Source of the DNA: Ptychodera flava | Lineage: Eukaryota > Hemichordata > Enteropneusta > Ptychoderidae | NCBI RefSeq assembly: GCF_041260155.1 | Contig: NC_091930.1 | Coordinates: forward strand, 40,957,523-41,021,522 | Direction of reading: 5' to 3' | DNA length: 64,000 bases | Shown here: piece after piece, positions 54,001 to 64,000 of the stretch | How positions within the stretch are numbered: the first letter of the stretch is position 1 | How the letters are laid out: each line of letters opens with the position of its first letter | Program-made: the position numbers and the translations under genes | Notes under the pieces: generated by a model | The model's input: only the letters and a program-made list of their open reading frames with translations | The model's database searches: none | What the model was told of the DNA's origin: nothing

Positions 54001-55192
54001 GGTGCTAGCCCAGTTTTGCGAATGATTGAACATATTCATGTAAATAACGTGTCATTATAATATCAAGTCAATTATGATAATTCATGTAGCTTATGTGGCT
54101 AAAGACACCACGGAATCAAAGCAAAGCTGCCTTTGATAATATCACAAGTGTGGATGGTCTAGGAAAGGGGCATTGAACAGCGCCTCTTGAGTCAAGTTAA
54201 AATTCTGACAAGTTTAGTGTCAAATTCCTGCAACACATTTCTAACTCACATGCTCCTTGCACATGTAATCATTTTCTTGTAGTGCATGATGGGAGGTCAC
54301 TGGTTCAATGACCTTTTTGGAGAAGCTGATGGAGTGAGTCCAGAGTTTCTGCTGAACACTGCCTGGAAACACTGAAAGATCACATTGGCATTGCAGCCAC
54401 CCCTTTGAAGTCTCTGGTCACAATCCAAAAGGACTGCATCACACAGTACAGAGTGGGCCATAGCCAGGTTGTTGGTAAGCAGAAGTGTTATTGTGTCCCC
54501 TACCCATCCCCCAACCCGCCTGCCGAGTGAGTTTTGACATATACATAATGCTAACACACTGACTTAGCTTCTTGCAACTTCTTGTGTGTTATTCAAGCGT
54601 ACAAACAAAGAGAGTAAAATTGCTAGCAAGGATATTTTTTGCACCCGCTCTTTTCTGTAATTAGACAATTCCAGCAAACATTCACAGAATAGCAAAGTGA
54701 TTTTCTTACGTCATCGAAAAATATATTTTCACCCATAGTTTCTTATTAATCGACAGATGTAGATGATCAAAATGTAGCTGAAGTTCTGTTGTTTGCTGCT
54801 TTTCAAACACGTGACGACTTACAAGTCACAGCTATCAACATGAGCAATGGTAGAAAACCATATTTGTTGCATGCTTACATCACATGTTGTAAACAGATCT
54901 GGGCCATGATGAGTTAAATCTGCACAAACTCCTGACTGCAGTCACACCATTAGGTATTACAAAGTTATTATCAAAGTGCATGCTTAACTCCTTCACTTCA
55001 TGTACATGCATTTGCAACATCTAGTAAGCAGTTGTCTATATCTGTGTTCCCTACCCTGTAGATGAAATAGACGATTACCTTACAGCAGAGCGGTTGCCAC
55101 TGATGATCACAGGAGCATCTTACAGGGGTGTGAGTGTCAATGACTGTATATTCAACTCCAAGAAGACTGTGGAAAAGCTACTTTGTAGGTGA
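42037..55192 (+). CDS. PPOX: Protoporphyrinogen oxidase, 11 coding exons
   Basis: PPOX is the mitochondrial FAD enzyme that oxidises protoporphyrinogen IX to protoporphyrin IX with oxygen, the penultimate step of haem synthesis. Exons: 42037-42132, 44051-44185, 44762-45010, 50795-50942, 51258-51451, 52030-52084, 52166-52221, 53121-53239, 53818-53931, 54283-54474, 55062-55192. All introns are GT-AG, with phases 0,0,0,1,0,2,1,0,0,1. Landmarks: the FAD dinucleotide motif VVVLGGGISGLASAYYLAKS (6-24), then LLEASSRLGGW and GPRSMRPAG in exon 2. Exon 4 has DPLCIGVFAGDARQLS, exon 7 DADHVISTLPAK, exon 9 GFGYLVPSWE, exon 10 MMGGHWFNDLFG, and exon 11 the C-terminal FAD motif TGASYRGVSVNDCI. There is no classical presequence, as in other animal PPOX. 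Exons 6 and 10 each lack one base; with both restored the sum is 1491 bases, or 496 residues (human: 477). No other defect was seen. Confidence 0.95.
42163..42536. mobile_element. Inverted-repeat element in PPOX intron 1
   Basis: Arms at 42163-42234 and 42472-42536 are reverse complements with few mismatches; shared blocks include CTGCGTACAGG and CACAGCCCTG. The 237-base centre has no gene. This fits a MITE with about 65-bp terminal inverted repeats. Confidence 0.7.
42788..42824. repeat. Short hairpin in PPOX intron 1
   Basis: Perfect arms GGAGGTAATAG and CTATTACCTCC around a 15-base loop. Confidence 0.8.
42998..43112. mobile_element. 115-bp foldback in PPOX intron 1
   Basis: The left arm (42998-43045) and right arm (43065-43112) pair over about 47 bases with a handful of mismatches. 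Shared core blocks include ATCAGATGTAGAG and CGTCTTTACTTACG. The loop is about 19 bases. It is probably a foldback MITE; a long-hairpin RNA is possible because it would be transcribed in the intron. Confidence 0.75.
43113..44050. other. Rest of PPOX intron 1
   Basis: AT-rich intron sequence without recognised features, ending in the acceptor TATTCTATCCTAG. Confidence 0.6.
45228..45310. repeat. TGGTCC-rich repeat fragment, related to 49788-49890
   Basis: Both places contain a 15-base GCTGGTCCGAAGGAC block and a neighbouring GAAATTAAC or GTTAATTTCG motif. They look like partial copies of one hAT-like repeat. Confidence 0.5.
46634..46966 (+). pseudogene. Unrecognised frame inside the 2.8-kb element
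   Basis: 110 codons, rich in Arg, His, Tyr and Glu (for example INPEIIAHYHHLRWEKDHEK). It has protein-like composition and no low complexity. It may be a transposase remnant or an exapted exon fragment, but I recognise no motif, and the function is unknown. Confidence 0.25.
46978..47370. repeat. Direct duplication (about 200-bp units)
   Basis: Two diverged units beginning near 46984 and 47200 share CGTTTCAAAAGTA, AAATGAGAC and CTCTTACGCAGAAAA in order. This is an internal duplication within the 2.8-kb element. Confidence 0.7.
48367..48520. repeat. Minisatellite with about 35-bp units
   Basis: Four diverged units of the type TTTTCATTTCAA then AACATGGGAAAA then TCTTTCAG. A further unit lies at about 45528-45573, on the other side of the 2.8-kb element. 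Confidence 0.7.
49425..49612 (+). repeat. Dispersed repeat G, copy 1
   Basis: About 190 bp, from CTCCGGAATAAAAAGGACGC to CGAATTCCGGGTTTGGCC, nearly identical to 57484-57666. It contains a CACGTGAT core and the block AACGCGTATGGAAATACACG. Confidence 0.85.
49788..49890. repeat. TGGTCC-rich repeat fragment, second copy
   Basis: Shares GCTGGTCCGAAGGAC with 45228-45310 and is itself made of GGTCC/GGACC inverted units. Confidence 0.5.
50020..50300 (+). repeat. Dispersed repeat H, copy 1
   Basis: Begins TTTTTAGCTCACATTTGGTA and includes CCACATCAAAAACTTCAAAA and ATATGTAAATGAGATAAAAA. Matches 57808-58095 over its whole length. It follows repeat G in both places, so G and H may be parts of one larger unit. 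Confidence 0.75.
51600..51815 (+). mobile_element. Family A MITE, truncated copy in PPOX intron 5
   Basis: Left part of family A (GGTAGAAAGTGCCGTGGGGA, then the GTTGGCAGCCATGTTGAATT block). The right third is absent. Confidence 0.7.
52036..52043 (+). other. One-base frame loss in PPOX exon 6
   Basis: After the acceptor at 52030 the frame reads VNA, then must shift by one to give GSENGYFVTVYGLAL, which joins in phase to exon 7. The run GCGGTT would fit as GCGGGTT. Confidence 0.6.
52314..52404. mobile_element. Family E short MITE, copy 1, in PPOX intron 7
   Basis: A 91-bp element with TTAA at each end: TTAACCCTTTCACCACTATG to GGGGTGAACAGATTAA. The AACCCATTGTTATCAATGG and GATTGTGGACC blocks are shared with 35062-35155. 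It resembles a minimal piggyBac-type MITE. Confidence 0.65.
54368..54374 (+). other. One-base frame loss in PPOX exon 10
   Basis: The frame runs through VSPEFLLNTA and then hits a stop; the PPOX homology resumes one frame over as LETLKDHIGIAATPLKSLVT. The run GCCTGG would restore it as GCCCTGG. Confidence 0.75.
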
Positions 55193-57483
55193 TCAGTGAA
55201 ACCTTGATAGAGCGAACATTCTGACTTCACATTCATTATATAAAGATACATGTGATTGTGAGGTGTTTAACCGTCAAGTATAATTCCAATCTTTATGTGG
55301 CATTTCAATGGGGCAGTTAAAGTTGGAGTAACAAAACCATTTGTTTTTCTTTCACCTCAAATTCTAGCACAGTTTTGATTTCAGTGGCTGAATTGGCACT
55401 CAACAGGTGAATTACTTGCATGAAAGTTTTTGCTAGGACACTGGAGTAGTCATGACAATAGAATGAACTGAATACTCAGGACATGGATGGCAAAATTTTA
55501 AATTGATGTCATCTGAAATTCTGTTGTATATGTGTCTTTTTATATAACAAGGCATGTGCCTAATGATTGTTGATCTTTTTAAATTGTACAGCCCATTTTC
55601 CTTGAGATATTGGCACTGTTTAAGTTTTCATCATTGTTATCATGACCTTCCAATAGGACCTTGTATACATCAAATTTATTGAGTTGAAACACAGTAAAAC
55701 ATTTTATTAGCAAACACAGAATGTTTGTCATTTCAGAAGTGACTCACAGTGAGGAGTTTTACCCAAAATGACACTGCTAATGGTGGCCACAGTCTCTCTC
55801 ATCTTTAGACCAGCTTCTAAGGTCATCGGTCATCAGTTGAGCACGCGGTAGATCTATGTGAGTCTTATGTAACCATTTGCATACTGTGATGTGGCATCAT
55901 GTCACTGTACAAAAGTTGACATAAGGTAAATGTGTTTCCTATCACATGATCACGATACAAATGAGGTACATCAGGCCAGCCGCTACAAACAGCTTCACTC
56001 ATGGTGAAAATAGGTGACTGAATCCTAGCAAAGGGAAGGTTCGTGAAGATGTGTCTCTGTTTTTTGGTCACAAATACCCCTACTGTTTTATGAGCTGGGC
56101 TATCTGGCATCGTCAAAAGTTGTAACAGGGTAACCTTGATATCACTTCCCGTCAATCTGATTCTGAGCACAAACCACTAATCATAGCATATACATAAAGT
56201 GCTGGTTTGTGAATAAAAACAAATGAGAAACATATAATTGACACCCGTGACCTACTGTGTGAACTCTTCAAAAATTGCTCCGGGATATCATACACTACTT
56301 TGACAAATGTGTTCACCAGTTACATTAACACTTCAGTGTGTGAAGACATTATTCCTAAAACTGACTCATGGCACATAAAGCAATGCTGTAAATTTTGTAG
56401 AAGACTTGAAGAGAGCTGATAGATTTGCAGGTGAAATATTTAAGCAGACCCAGCAACGGTATGTCAATGGATTTGACCAGTTCACGACATATTTGCACAA
56501 GCAATAGCGAGTGCATATATAAAGTGAACTGGTCAAATCGAGTGGTATACGTGTCGCTGGATGTGCTATTATATCATAACAGTATATTGAAATTCTCGTT
56601 TGGAACATCAAAAAAGGATTTGCTCTTGCCCAGAGCTTGACCGTGCTTTATCACGAATATAGCTTGGTTATTTTACCATCTCAACAGATCAGATTGCTGT
56701 ATTTGCACCATCAATATACTGGTATGATATAATTCATGATATTCTTCCATGATATGTTGTATATATTACACTGTCAGTGGATGTACATTGATCTGTGCAA
56801 TAAAAGATATTGACACAATAGCCATCAATTGTTTTGTTTAATAAACATACTCTGTTGTAATGCTTTGATATTTGATGGATATGCTCCTCAGTGTTCTCCC
56901 CAGAGCATTATAGAGTAGTGGCTTCTACTCTTTAATATTTGGTAAACAAAAGAAACTCATTACCATAACAATTACATTTATTGTTATGTAAATTAGTCAG
57001 TACTCTATAAGTTTTTCTCCTGGGAGCACTGCTTCTAACAATGCTCACATTCAGATTTATTCAAAAAGCGCTAAATTTGTTTGTTTGTTTTCATCATTGT
57101 TCAAGTATTTTTCACCAATCCACAATATCAATTTCACACTATGTGGTATGCAGATTCCTAATGCTAGCCCTATTCACATTAGGTGAAATGATGATGAATT
57201 TATATATTTCAATGTGTTAGCAAATTTCCTATGTTAATCATAACCTGTTCTTCTCTGGAGCCTTCTCAACCAAAAAAAATTTAGAATAGAAGTTCCAAAG
57301 AAAGATCTTGCAAATTCAAGTGGTGACTAAATTTACATGATTAAATTTCGGACTAGAGTTTTATGTTGTAGCAAATTTCCTATGTTGTTCTCAACCCATT
57401 CTTCTCTGGAACTCTTACACTACAAAATTTAGAAAAGAAGATAAAAAGAAAGATCCCATAACTTCAGATGGTGATTAAATGGT
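55193..57483. other. PPOX 3' flank
   Basis: AATAAA signals at 56799-56804 and 56840-56845 are possible polyadenylation signals for PPOX, giving a 3' UTR of about 1.6 kb, though nearer non-canonical sites are possible. No other gene was recognised. Confidence 0.45.
56443..56567. repeat. Imperfect 125-bp foldback
   Basis: A perfect 16-base stem GATTTGACCAGTTCAC pairs with GTGAACTGGTCAAATC, and the pairing continues outward with mismatches to CCCAGC/GCTGG. It is a MITE-like foldback. Confidence 0.65.
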
Positions 57484-57672
57484 TTACTCCGGAATAAAAA
57501 GGACGCGATGCGTTCTACAGACTCAGTACGCCCAAGAGATCACGTGATCGCGGTACAAACAAATCTACATGTGCACTAACGCGTATGGAAATACACGTTC
57601 GTCTATGCGCGTTTACACACGTGGGTTTGTTGGTACCGTGGTCCATTCGAATTCCGGGTTTGACCTATTGAC
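57484..57672 (+). repeat. Dispersed repeat G, copy 2
   Basis: Near-identical to 49425-49612, including the ends and the GCGTTCTACAGACTCAGTAC-type block. Confidence 0.85.
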
Positions 57673-57807
57673 ATGACTCTTTAGGCTAAATCTTTATACT
57701 GGATGTTTAATTGCCATATCTGGTTTTCGTATCTTCCTTGAATCTCAGGTCAAACTTCTTTGCTTCGTGGATATCTCATTTCAAACCTCTTACTTCACCT
57801 TTGAAGT

Positions 57808-58095
57808 TTTTAGCTCATATTTGATATATTTATATATACCCAAGAGAGCTTATATGGTAAGTCAGTCTTATTTGGAAGTTATTTGTATGTACTCTATCCA
57901 TGTATGTGTGTAACTATGAATGTAGTATGTATGTCCAACCACGTCAAAAACTCCAAAACTGCAACACCTACCGTCTCAGTATTTGGTGTACAGGTACACC
58001 TAGGGGTGGTGATGTGAAATTCTTAAAATGAACGCATCAGTGTCAAAAATATGCAAATAAGGTAAAAAAAAAAAAAGCAAAAACCTTCAAGTTGC
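57808..58095 (+). repeat. Dispersed repeat H, copy 2
   Basis: Matches 50020-50300; shared order TTAGCTCATATTTGATATAT, CACGTCAAAAACTCCAAAAC, ATGCAAATAAGGTAAAAA. It is followed at once by the degenerate tandem region and the retroelement fragment. Confidence 0.75.
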
Positions 58096-58144
58096 TAAAA
58101 CTGTAACCACTGACCAGATTTGGTTGAAACTTTCTTAAGTTAAA

Positions 58145-58640
58145 TTAAGTTAGATTTGATTAAATTGTGGTGAAATTTTTATACTTGACTCTTCTCATTG
58201 TTGTTCAAAAATCATCTCAGAAATTACTTTTCTTCATCTTGTTTTATAACTTGGTTTGCATGATCCTATGGTTGACCTCAGTTCGGTTTCTTCAAATGGT
58301 GTTGAAATTGTCATATGTGCATTTCTGGGCCTATTTTTCTCATTTTTAGTTAAAAAATCATTTTTCTCTGAAACTGTGTGTCTGATTGCTTTGAAATTCA
58401 TATGCATTTTCCTAGGGGCGCCCATAGTTTGATCAAATTGTGGTGGAATTTGTATTTTAGGCAATTTCCCCCCAGTTTTGGTCAACAATCATTTTCTCTA
58501 AAAATGTTTTTGTGCTTTGAAACTTGATGAGTATATGTCTAAGGGTGAGTGTAATTGATGTGCATATGTCTAAGCTTGACTTTAATTCAGTATCTTTAAA
58601 TTGTGATGAAATGTTCATATTTGTATTTTGGGGCAATTTT
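58145..58640. repeat. Degenerate tandem repeat of about 150 bp
   Basis: The pattern AAATTGTGGTGAAATTT followed by a GGGCAATTTTT-like block recurs about four times (near 58160, 58295, 58435 and 58597) with heavy divergence. Confidence 0.5.
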
Positions 58641-59041
58641 TGGAAATCAAAGAAACAATCGAGAGTGAGAACTCAGCTTCATATCTTAATCTGTTCCTAC
58701 AAGTGGGTAATGATGGGCTACACACTAAGCTGTATGACAAAAGGGATAATTTCGATTTTGAAATCATAAATTATCCCCACTTGTCAAGTAATATTCCATC
58801 TGCACCTACTTATGGTGTGTACGTGTCTCAACTTCTCAGATATTGTAGGGCTTGTGATTCCTACGCTGATTTTCAAATGAGACACAGCTTATTGGTATCA
58901 AAACTAGTGAGACAGGGATATAAATCCAAAAGAATTTTGAGGACTTTCAAAAAGTTCTACGGTCGATATGATGACATTGTGGCCAAATATGACACCTCGG
59001 TCACTCAAATGATAAGTGACAGCATTCCCGGCTTTGACTAA
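58628..59041 (+). pseudogene. Retroelement polyprotein C-terminal fragment
   Basis: The frame encodes a segment with TKLYDKRDNFDFEIINYP, PSAPTYGVYVSQLLRYCRAC and KRILRTFKKFYGRYDDIVAK. This arrangement resembles the C-terminal tail of reverse-transcriptase polyproteins of mobile elements common in marine invertebrate genomes. No catalytic part is in the window, so the class (LINE, Penelope-like or other) is not assigned. It is treated as a fossil. Confidence 0.55.
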
Positions 59042-59147
59042 TTACAGTGATTTATATACTATATAATTTCATACAATATGTAGACACTTTTTTGATCAAT
59101 CCTGACGGATGTAGCATGCTAGCAGGGTACGCTTACCCATTCCGGAC

Positions 59148-59240
59148 ACCTGGTACCACCACTAACTAGCAGTGGTTCAGGATGGCCTACTTAAATTTGT
59201 AAATCACAAATGTCCCATGGACCTGGTAATGTATTACCTT
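59148..59240 (+). repeat. Dispersed repeat I, copy 2
   Basis: Follows the retroelement fragment and matches 28998-29118. It may be the 3' flank or 3' UTR of the same element type. Confidence 0.55.
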
Positions 59241-59264
59241 GAATGGAATGATTATTGGACCAGT

Positions 59265-59506
59265 TTAACCCTTTGAGTGCCAAAGCGTTTTTGTTGCCTT
59301 TTATACAATATGACACCAACTATTTCTTTGAGATGTACACAATTTTTTCTGATTTTTCCCAAAATTTTTGCCAAAAAGTGAAGCCCATGAAAATGTATGT
59401 CCATCTAGTCCAAAATCATGGAAAATATTACAGAAAAACTCATACAAATTGGTGAAATGTTGCCCTGATATTTTTAGGGCAAAAATTACAGTGCTCAAAG
59501 GGTTAA
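59265..59506. mobile_element. Family D MITE, copy 3
   Basis: TTAACCCTTTGAGTGCCAAA at the left and GTGCTCAAAGGGTTAA at the right, TTAA at both ends, about 240 bp, non-coding. Confidence 0.85.
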
Positions 59507-62500
59507 TGTCATATTACCTTTTTGGTGAAAAAATGATCTCTGAAACTACTTTCGGATCGTTTCGAAATTTGGTATATATATCATGTAACTTATAAAATAC
59601 ATTGATTTTTCAGTGTGCGAGTCACCCACTCGCAATTTGTTGAAAATTTAAAACTTGATGTGTAGGTTTACGTTATGATGAAAGAAACTTTAAGAAGCAG
59701 GATTGCTTTTTTCGGGGAAAGTATTGTTTGGCTGACTTTTCTCTTTCCATGCATAGAAGATTGATTAGACCAAGAAATGCATAATTTCACTTAGCTTATT
59801 TTTTGTTGTGATTTTTTATTTGGAACAAATACTAAATCAGACACAGAAATTCGAGGAGACCCATGACTTCGAGCCAGAAATCAGGTGCTACCGACTAAGC
59901 TGTTCCAGCAAAAGGGTGTTCATGGCCGCATTTCAGCGGGCGGGCAAATTTAAAAACTAATTAGCTGGCAGGGAGAAAAAATCGATATATACTGTGGACG
60001 GGAAAGAAATTTCATTTTTTTCAGTTGGCGGGGAGAAAAATTGTGACAGTGGGTACCGGAAAATACGTAGAGGGAGGGGAATGCCGTGGTTGATAGAACT
60101 TCAGAGGAGATTAAGCGCCAACTTCGAGGGGAGCAATGTTCCAAGGTATACTGCTAACTGCTCGTACGGTTTTGCGTTGATCTGGGTTGCCTAGTGGGCA
60201 TCTAGTGAGCAATGGGGAATTTCGATAGTCGGGAGAGGGCAGTGGGGAGCTTAATTTTGTGGGGAGTGGGGAGCGGGCAGACCGTAGATACTAGAGGACA
60301 GTGGGCGGGCATATTTCTGCTCCCCGCCAAAGTTTAGGTCAAGGTCAAAAATAAGTAAAATTGGTATATCAGCCTTCAAAACATGTTTTGTGATGAGTTT
60401 GCGAAATTGATGAAATCTACCAGTTGGCGGCACCTGAGAAATGGAATGGCTGTTTGTGTAAGCACTCTATCGGGGAAGTAATTTATTAATAAAGCGTCAA
60501 TAATCTCCTTAGGAACAATGTGCCGAATCTACACCACGCTGTTATTTAGGATAGCCTTATTGTAAATGCCTTCCGAGCGAGTGACTCGACCGCGATCGGA
60601 GATTTCAGTCATCTCATAACAAGTATTTTGTAAACATCAATTAGTTTAAACTTAATTTCATAAAAGTAGATAACATGGAGTCCCAATACGTCTGTTTACA
60701 TAATGCATACGTTCTAACTCTTATTAATGATCAATCTGTAAATATTACGGCTATGTTACTGACTTTTGACACTATTGACACGACCTGGCAAACGGCAACA
60801 AAGCGTTATTACATAGAGTTAGCGTGTCAAGGGGTCCGTTGCTCTCTTAACATGGCCAATTAGATGATTTATCGCCTCCTTTGCTGGTTAACAGCAAATA
60901 CACATTAGGGAACTGTGCTATCGGCAAATATTTAATAGCCCAGGGTTTTATCGATTCAAAGTTTCTTTCCTTGACTCTTTGATTGATCATGACTTGAAAG
61001 AGGCTGCCATGGAGATCAAACCATTCAACATGCGCGTAACAATAGAAGCATGGCTGGTTTGTGAAGTTATTTTTGATAATTTATTTTTCAGAAGAATTAA
61101 CCCTTACACTCCCAGTAATCCGTCTGTGATGTGTTTGCAGGTATCGTGAAGATTGATAGAACAGCCTCCTTTCGTTTCAGGTATACAGAGCGCGCTGGAA
61201 GTGTGCCAAAAGCCCACACCACATGCATTGTTGTCCACTTTGGGGTATCCAGATTTAGATGTTATTTATTTCCACTTTATTTCCCGTAATTATTGAGCCA
61301 TGACTGACTTCGAAAACTAGTTTTCCCCATATACTCATTATCTTCACCTGTCAACCATGGCAGCATGTTTGTCAATTTTAAGCTGCAAAGGTAAAGTTTG
61401 TGCAAATTTGGGCTCCACAGTAATTTTGTTTTCATTCTCACCACATCTATTGAGATGTAAAGAGGCATTCCTAGATTGGACTATTTTAGCACAACATTTA
61501 CGAGTTTTAACTAAAGTAACTTTAAGTATGTAGGCACCTAAGCAAATGTTGACCACTTCTTGAAGGATTTTATGTATTAACAATTCAACGTCTAGCTCTT
61601 CATTTCCACAAAAGACCTGTTGGATATTAATATATATCCGAAATAACAACAGTCTGTGATGTCACATACTTCAAACGTGCTTAATATTTTCTTATACTTA
61701 CTTGCTGAGAAACAACGAAAGAACCGTGATCTGAACGAATAACGAATGACCCGTGCAGGCGAGACAGACGCTGACCTGTAGTTATCACGTGATATCGAGC
61801 ACAGTTGTACAGGTAGCCAGGCCAGACTATTAACCGTCCGTCATCATAGCCCCGGCTCAGCAGCAGTCCCGTTCGTGGATAATTTTGACAGTGCCCTGCG
61901 ATAGGACATCGCCCTTGGCCCAACGGAACCGTGACCTATTTCTCAGTGAGTATTTGTTTTCGCCCGACAAGGATTTTTAATAGTCTCAACTTGATATTTC
62001 GTTTCTCCTAGAGTCACAGAATCGCCATTTATTGTGTACCTGCTGTATCTATGTTACACCATCTTCATTCAAAAGGGATTTTCCCAACATATTTAGACGG
62101 AGAATGTATCATGACGTTTACTGTAGGGTGCATAAGTTAACGTCAATTTTTAATCGTAAACTGAAGAAACTCAAAGTAGATCAAAAACGCAAATTTTTGC
62201 CCGTAGCTAGTTTGCTCAACCAAACTCTAACCTGGTTTAACTAAGGGTACATTCTTGGGACTCGCACAAGTATAGGTACATTTCTCCATTGTTTGAGTGA
62301 ATCATCAAAACTTTACTATATGTGAATTTAAATGCCTATTATTTAAGCTTTGATTTCCAGAAAACAATCTCTTGAACATGAATTTCTCACTGGTGCAAAA
62401 ATAACCCCCCGACAGTCGTAGACCATTCACACAAAAACTTGTCTGTCAGTTCCTGGAGCATATATTTCCCACATCGTCGTTTTCTGATTCCTCGGCGACA

Positions 62501-63488
62501 GAAGGGAGATTGTAAGGCTAATTTGGCTGTCAAATATACCATATATCTCGCCCCGTGGCTATTTTTAAACGGCAGGTGAGGCACATTGACTTTATATTTG
62601 TCGCAGTCAACTGCAGCGATATCACCATCGCACTGTAGATCGATATCCTAACAGAGTACAATGGAATTGCATTTGTCTGCCTGTATTGGAATGCGGAAGT
62701 GAAAGAGTTCCAGCCCGACATTTGTCATGACGATATTATCACGTGACTGTAGGTAAACATAAACGTAAACTCACCAGACATTGATCACTTCATAGGTCAG
62801 AACGAAAAATATGACCCTCTCTACACACGCCCACATTGATGACAAAAAGAATTACTACACCTACAGTTTACTGACTCAACGCCTTCTGTTTTCTATCATC
62901 AATCAATCATTAATTTTGTGACGTCATATCTTGTCCTGTCATGGATAATGGGACTATGCAAAGAACATTGCAATCATTCGCGATAGCCATACAGGCTTTC
63001 ATTTACCGCATCGATCTGCGAAGTTTCGATCTACTCGTTGACAGTCACGCAAGTCGACAGGTTGACAGAGAAGTGCGCTCGAATAAACTGTTACGCTCTT
63101 TGAAAATCGGGAAGTCAGGCGCCGCAATAGTGTGACCGTTTAGGAAGTGACGGAAAGACACAAGTTAATAGTCCGCAGTACTACAGTACATGTATTGCAT
63201 ATTATGGTACTTTTTTTAATGGAACATGTCGACAGGCAAGGAGTTGTTAGGGATGGACCATTAGATCTTGGGAGGGGGTGGTCACAATGAAATTGTGAAT
63301 TTTTTTTTTGTACTATTGTAAATTTCTAATTTTTTTTTTTGCAATTGAGATTAGCTGTGCAATTTTTTTTTTTCAGAGTAAATTTTCAGATTTATAATTT
63401 TTTTAGTTCGTTGCTGTCTGAGGATAAAAGAGGGCAAAGATGTAGTGCGAAGCACCACAAGCGACCGTGCAAGTGGTCACGGGGGACG
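59507..63488. other. Intergenic stretch, nothing recognised
   Basis: Only short frames without domains. Three T-rich tracts of about 10 bases occur at 63299-63375. Confidence 0.45.
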
Positions 63489-63489
63489 G

Positions 63490-63619
63490 CAGGAGGGGGT
63501 TGTCCCCCTCCTGTCGTTGGAGCTTTTGAAAAATAGAGATTAAAATGGTGTTATTTTGTGGCACTTGGGGAGTATTTTTGTGGGTGGGGGGAGGTCAGGA
63601 GGGGGGTGTCCCCCTCCTG
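63490..63619. repeat. Tandem pair of GC-rich hairpins
   Basis: CAGGAGGGGG and CCCCCTCCTG form a perfect stem with a four-base loop at 63490-63513, and the same structure recurs at 63596-63619. Each is followed by TTGAAAAATAGAG, so it is a direct duplication with a period of about 106 bp. Confidence 0.8.
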
Positions 63620-64000
63620 CCATTGGAGCTCTTGAAAAATAGAGTTTACAAGTCATTGACAATGACATAGTCCCCACTTGTAATAGGAGTATTAGTCTTG
63701 ATGGGGCAGGGAAATGTGATCATTAAGAAGTATCACTGGAGTGTATATGTTCAGATGTATGGACACATAGGTCTATGTCATTGTTCCCATTTGAAACAAG
63801 AGGCATGTCTAAGTTATGGTTCTAAATCGGGAAAAAGATCAGACTTCTAGCTGTATTGGCCAGCCAAGAAATACTTATGCGCATAATAAATGAGGTACAA
63901 GATGTGACATCTTAAGGTCTATTATCCTATCAAAATTGAAGCGTAAAGAACTTGTGGTTACTAAGTTATGCATATATATGCATAATCAAGGTCAAAGGTC
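63620..64000. other. Window end, nothing recognised
   Basis: No gene, RNA or repeat is supported in the final 380 bases beyond the hairpin repeat tail. Confidence 0.5.

Overview
This window is animal nuclear DNA. It has spliced genes with GT-AG introns, long non-coding stretches, many microsatellites and a dense load of small inverted-repeat transposons. The gene content (TRIM-NHL ubiquitin-ligase type genes, a kinesin-light-chain-like TPR gene, an oxygen-dependent protoporphyrinogen oxidase) and the repeat style suggest a marine invertebrate deuterostome such as a hemichordate or lancelet. That placement is an inference; no species marker was seen.

Four genes can be supported. (1) A TRIM-NHL protein on the minus strand (7344-9313). 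(2) A paralogous protein made only of NHL repeats, also on the minus strand (18346-19249). (3) A small two-exon TPR protein on the minus strand (38090-39624). (4) A complete 11-coding-exon PPOX gene on the plus strand (42037-55192), head-to-head with the TPR gene across about 2.4 kb. A fifth minus-strand candidate exon (10644-10808) has good splice sites but no recognised product.

The TRIM-NHL exon and PPOX exons 6 and 10 each lose the reading frame by exactly one base. In each case the frame returns if one base is added to a short C or G run, which points to homopolymer undercalls in the sequence rather than three broken genes.

The rest is mainly repeats. There is a roughly 360-bp TTAA-flanked MITE with about nine copies or fragments, piggyBac-like short MITEs, a roughly 350-bp MITE family with nested insertions, a hAT-like 0.8-kb element, a 2.8-kb inverted-repeat element inside PPOX intron 3, several foldback palindromes, and a 260-bp LTR-type fossil with an intact 5-bp target duplication inside another MITE. 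A retroelement protein fragment lies near 58.6-59.0 kb. No prokaryotic system, CRISPR array, rRNA or tRNA was recognised. The most interesting items are the NHL-only paralog, the shared one-base frame losses, and several well-delimited mobile elements that I cannot assign to a named family.
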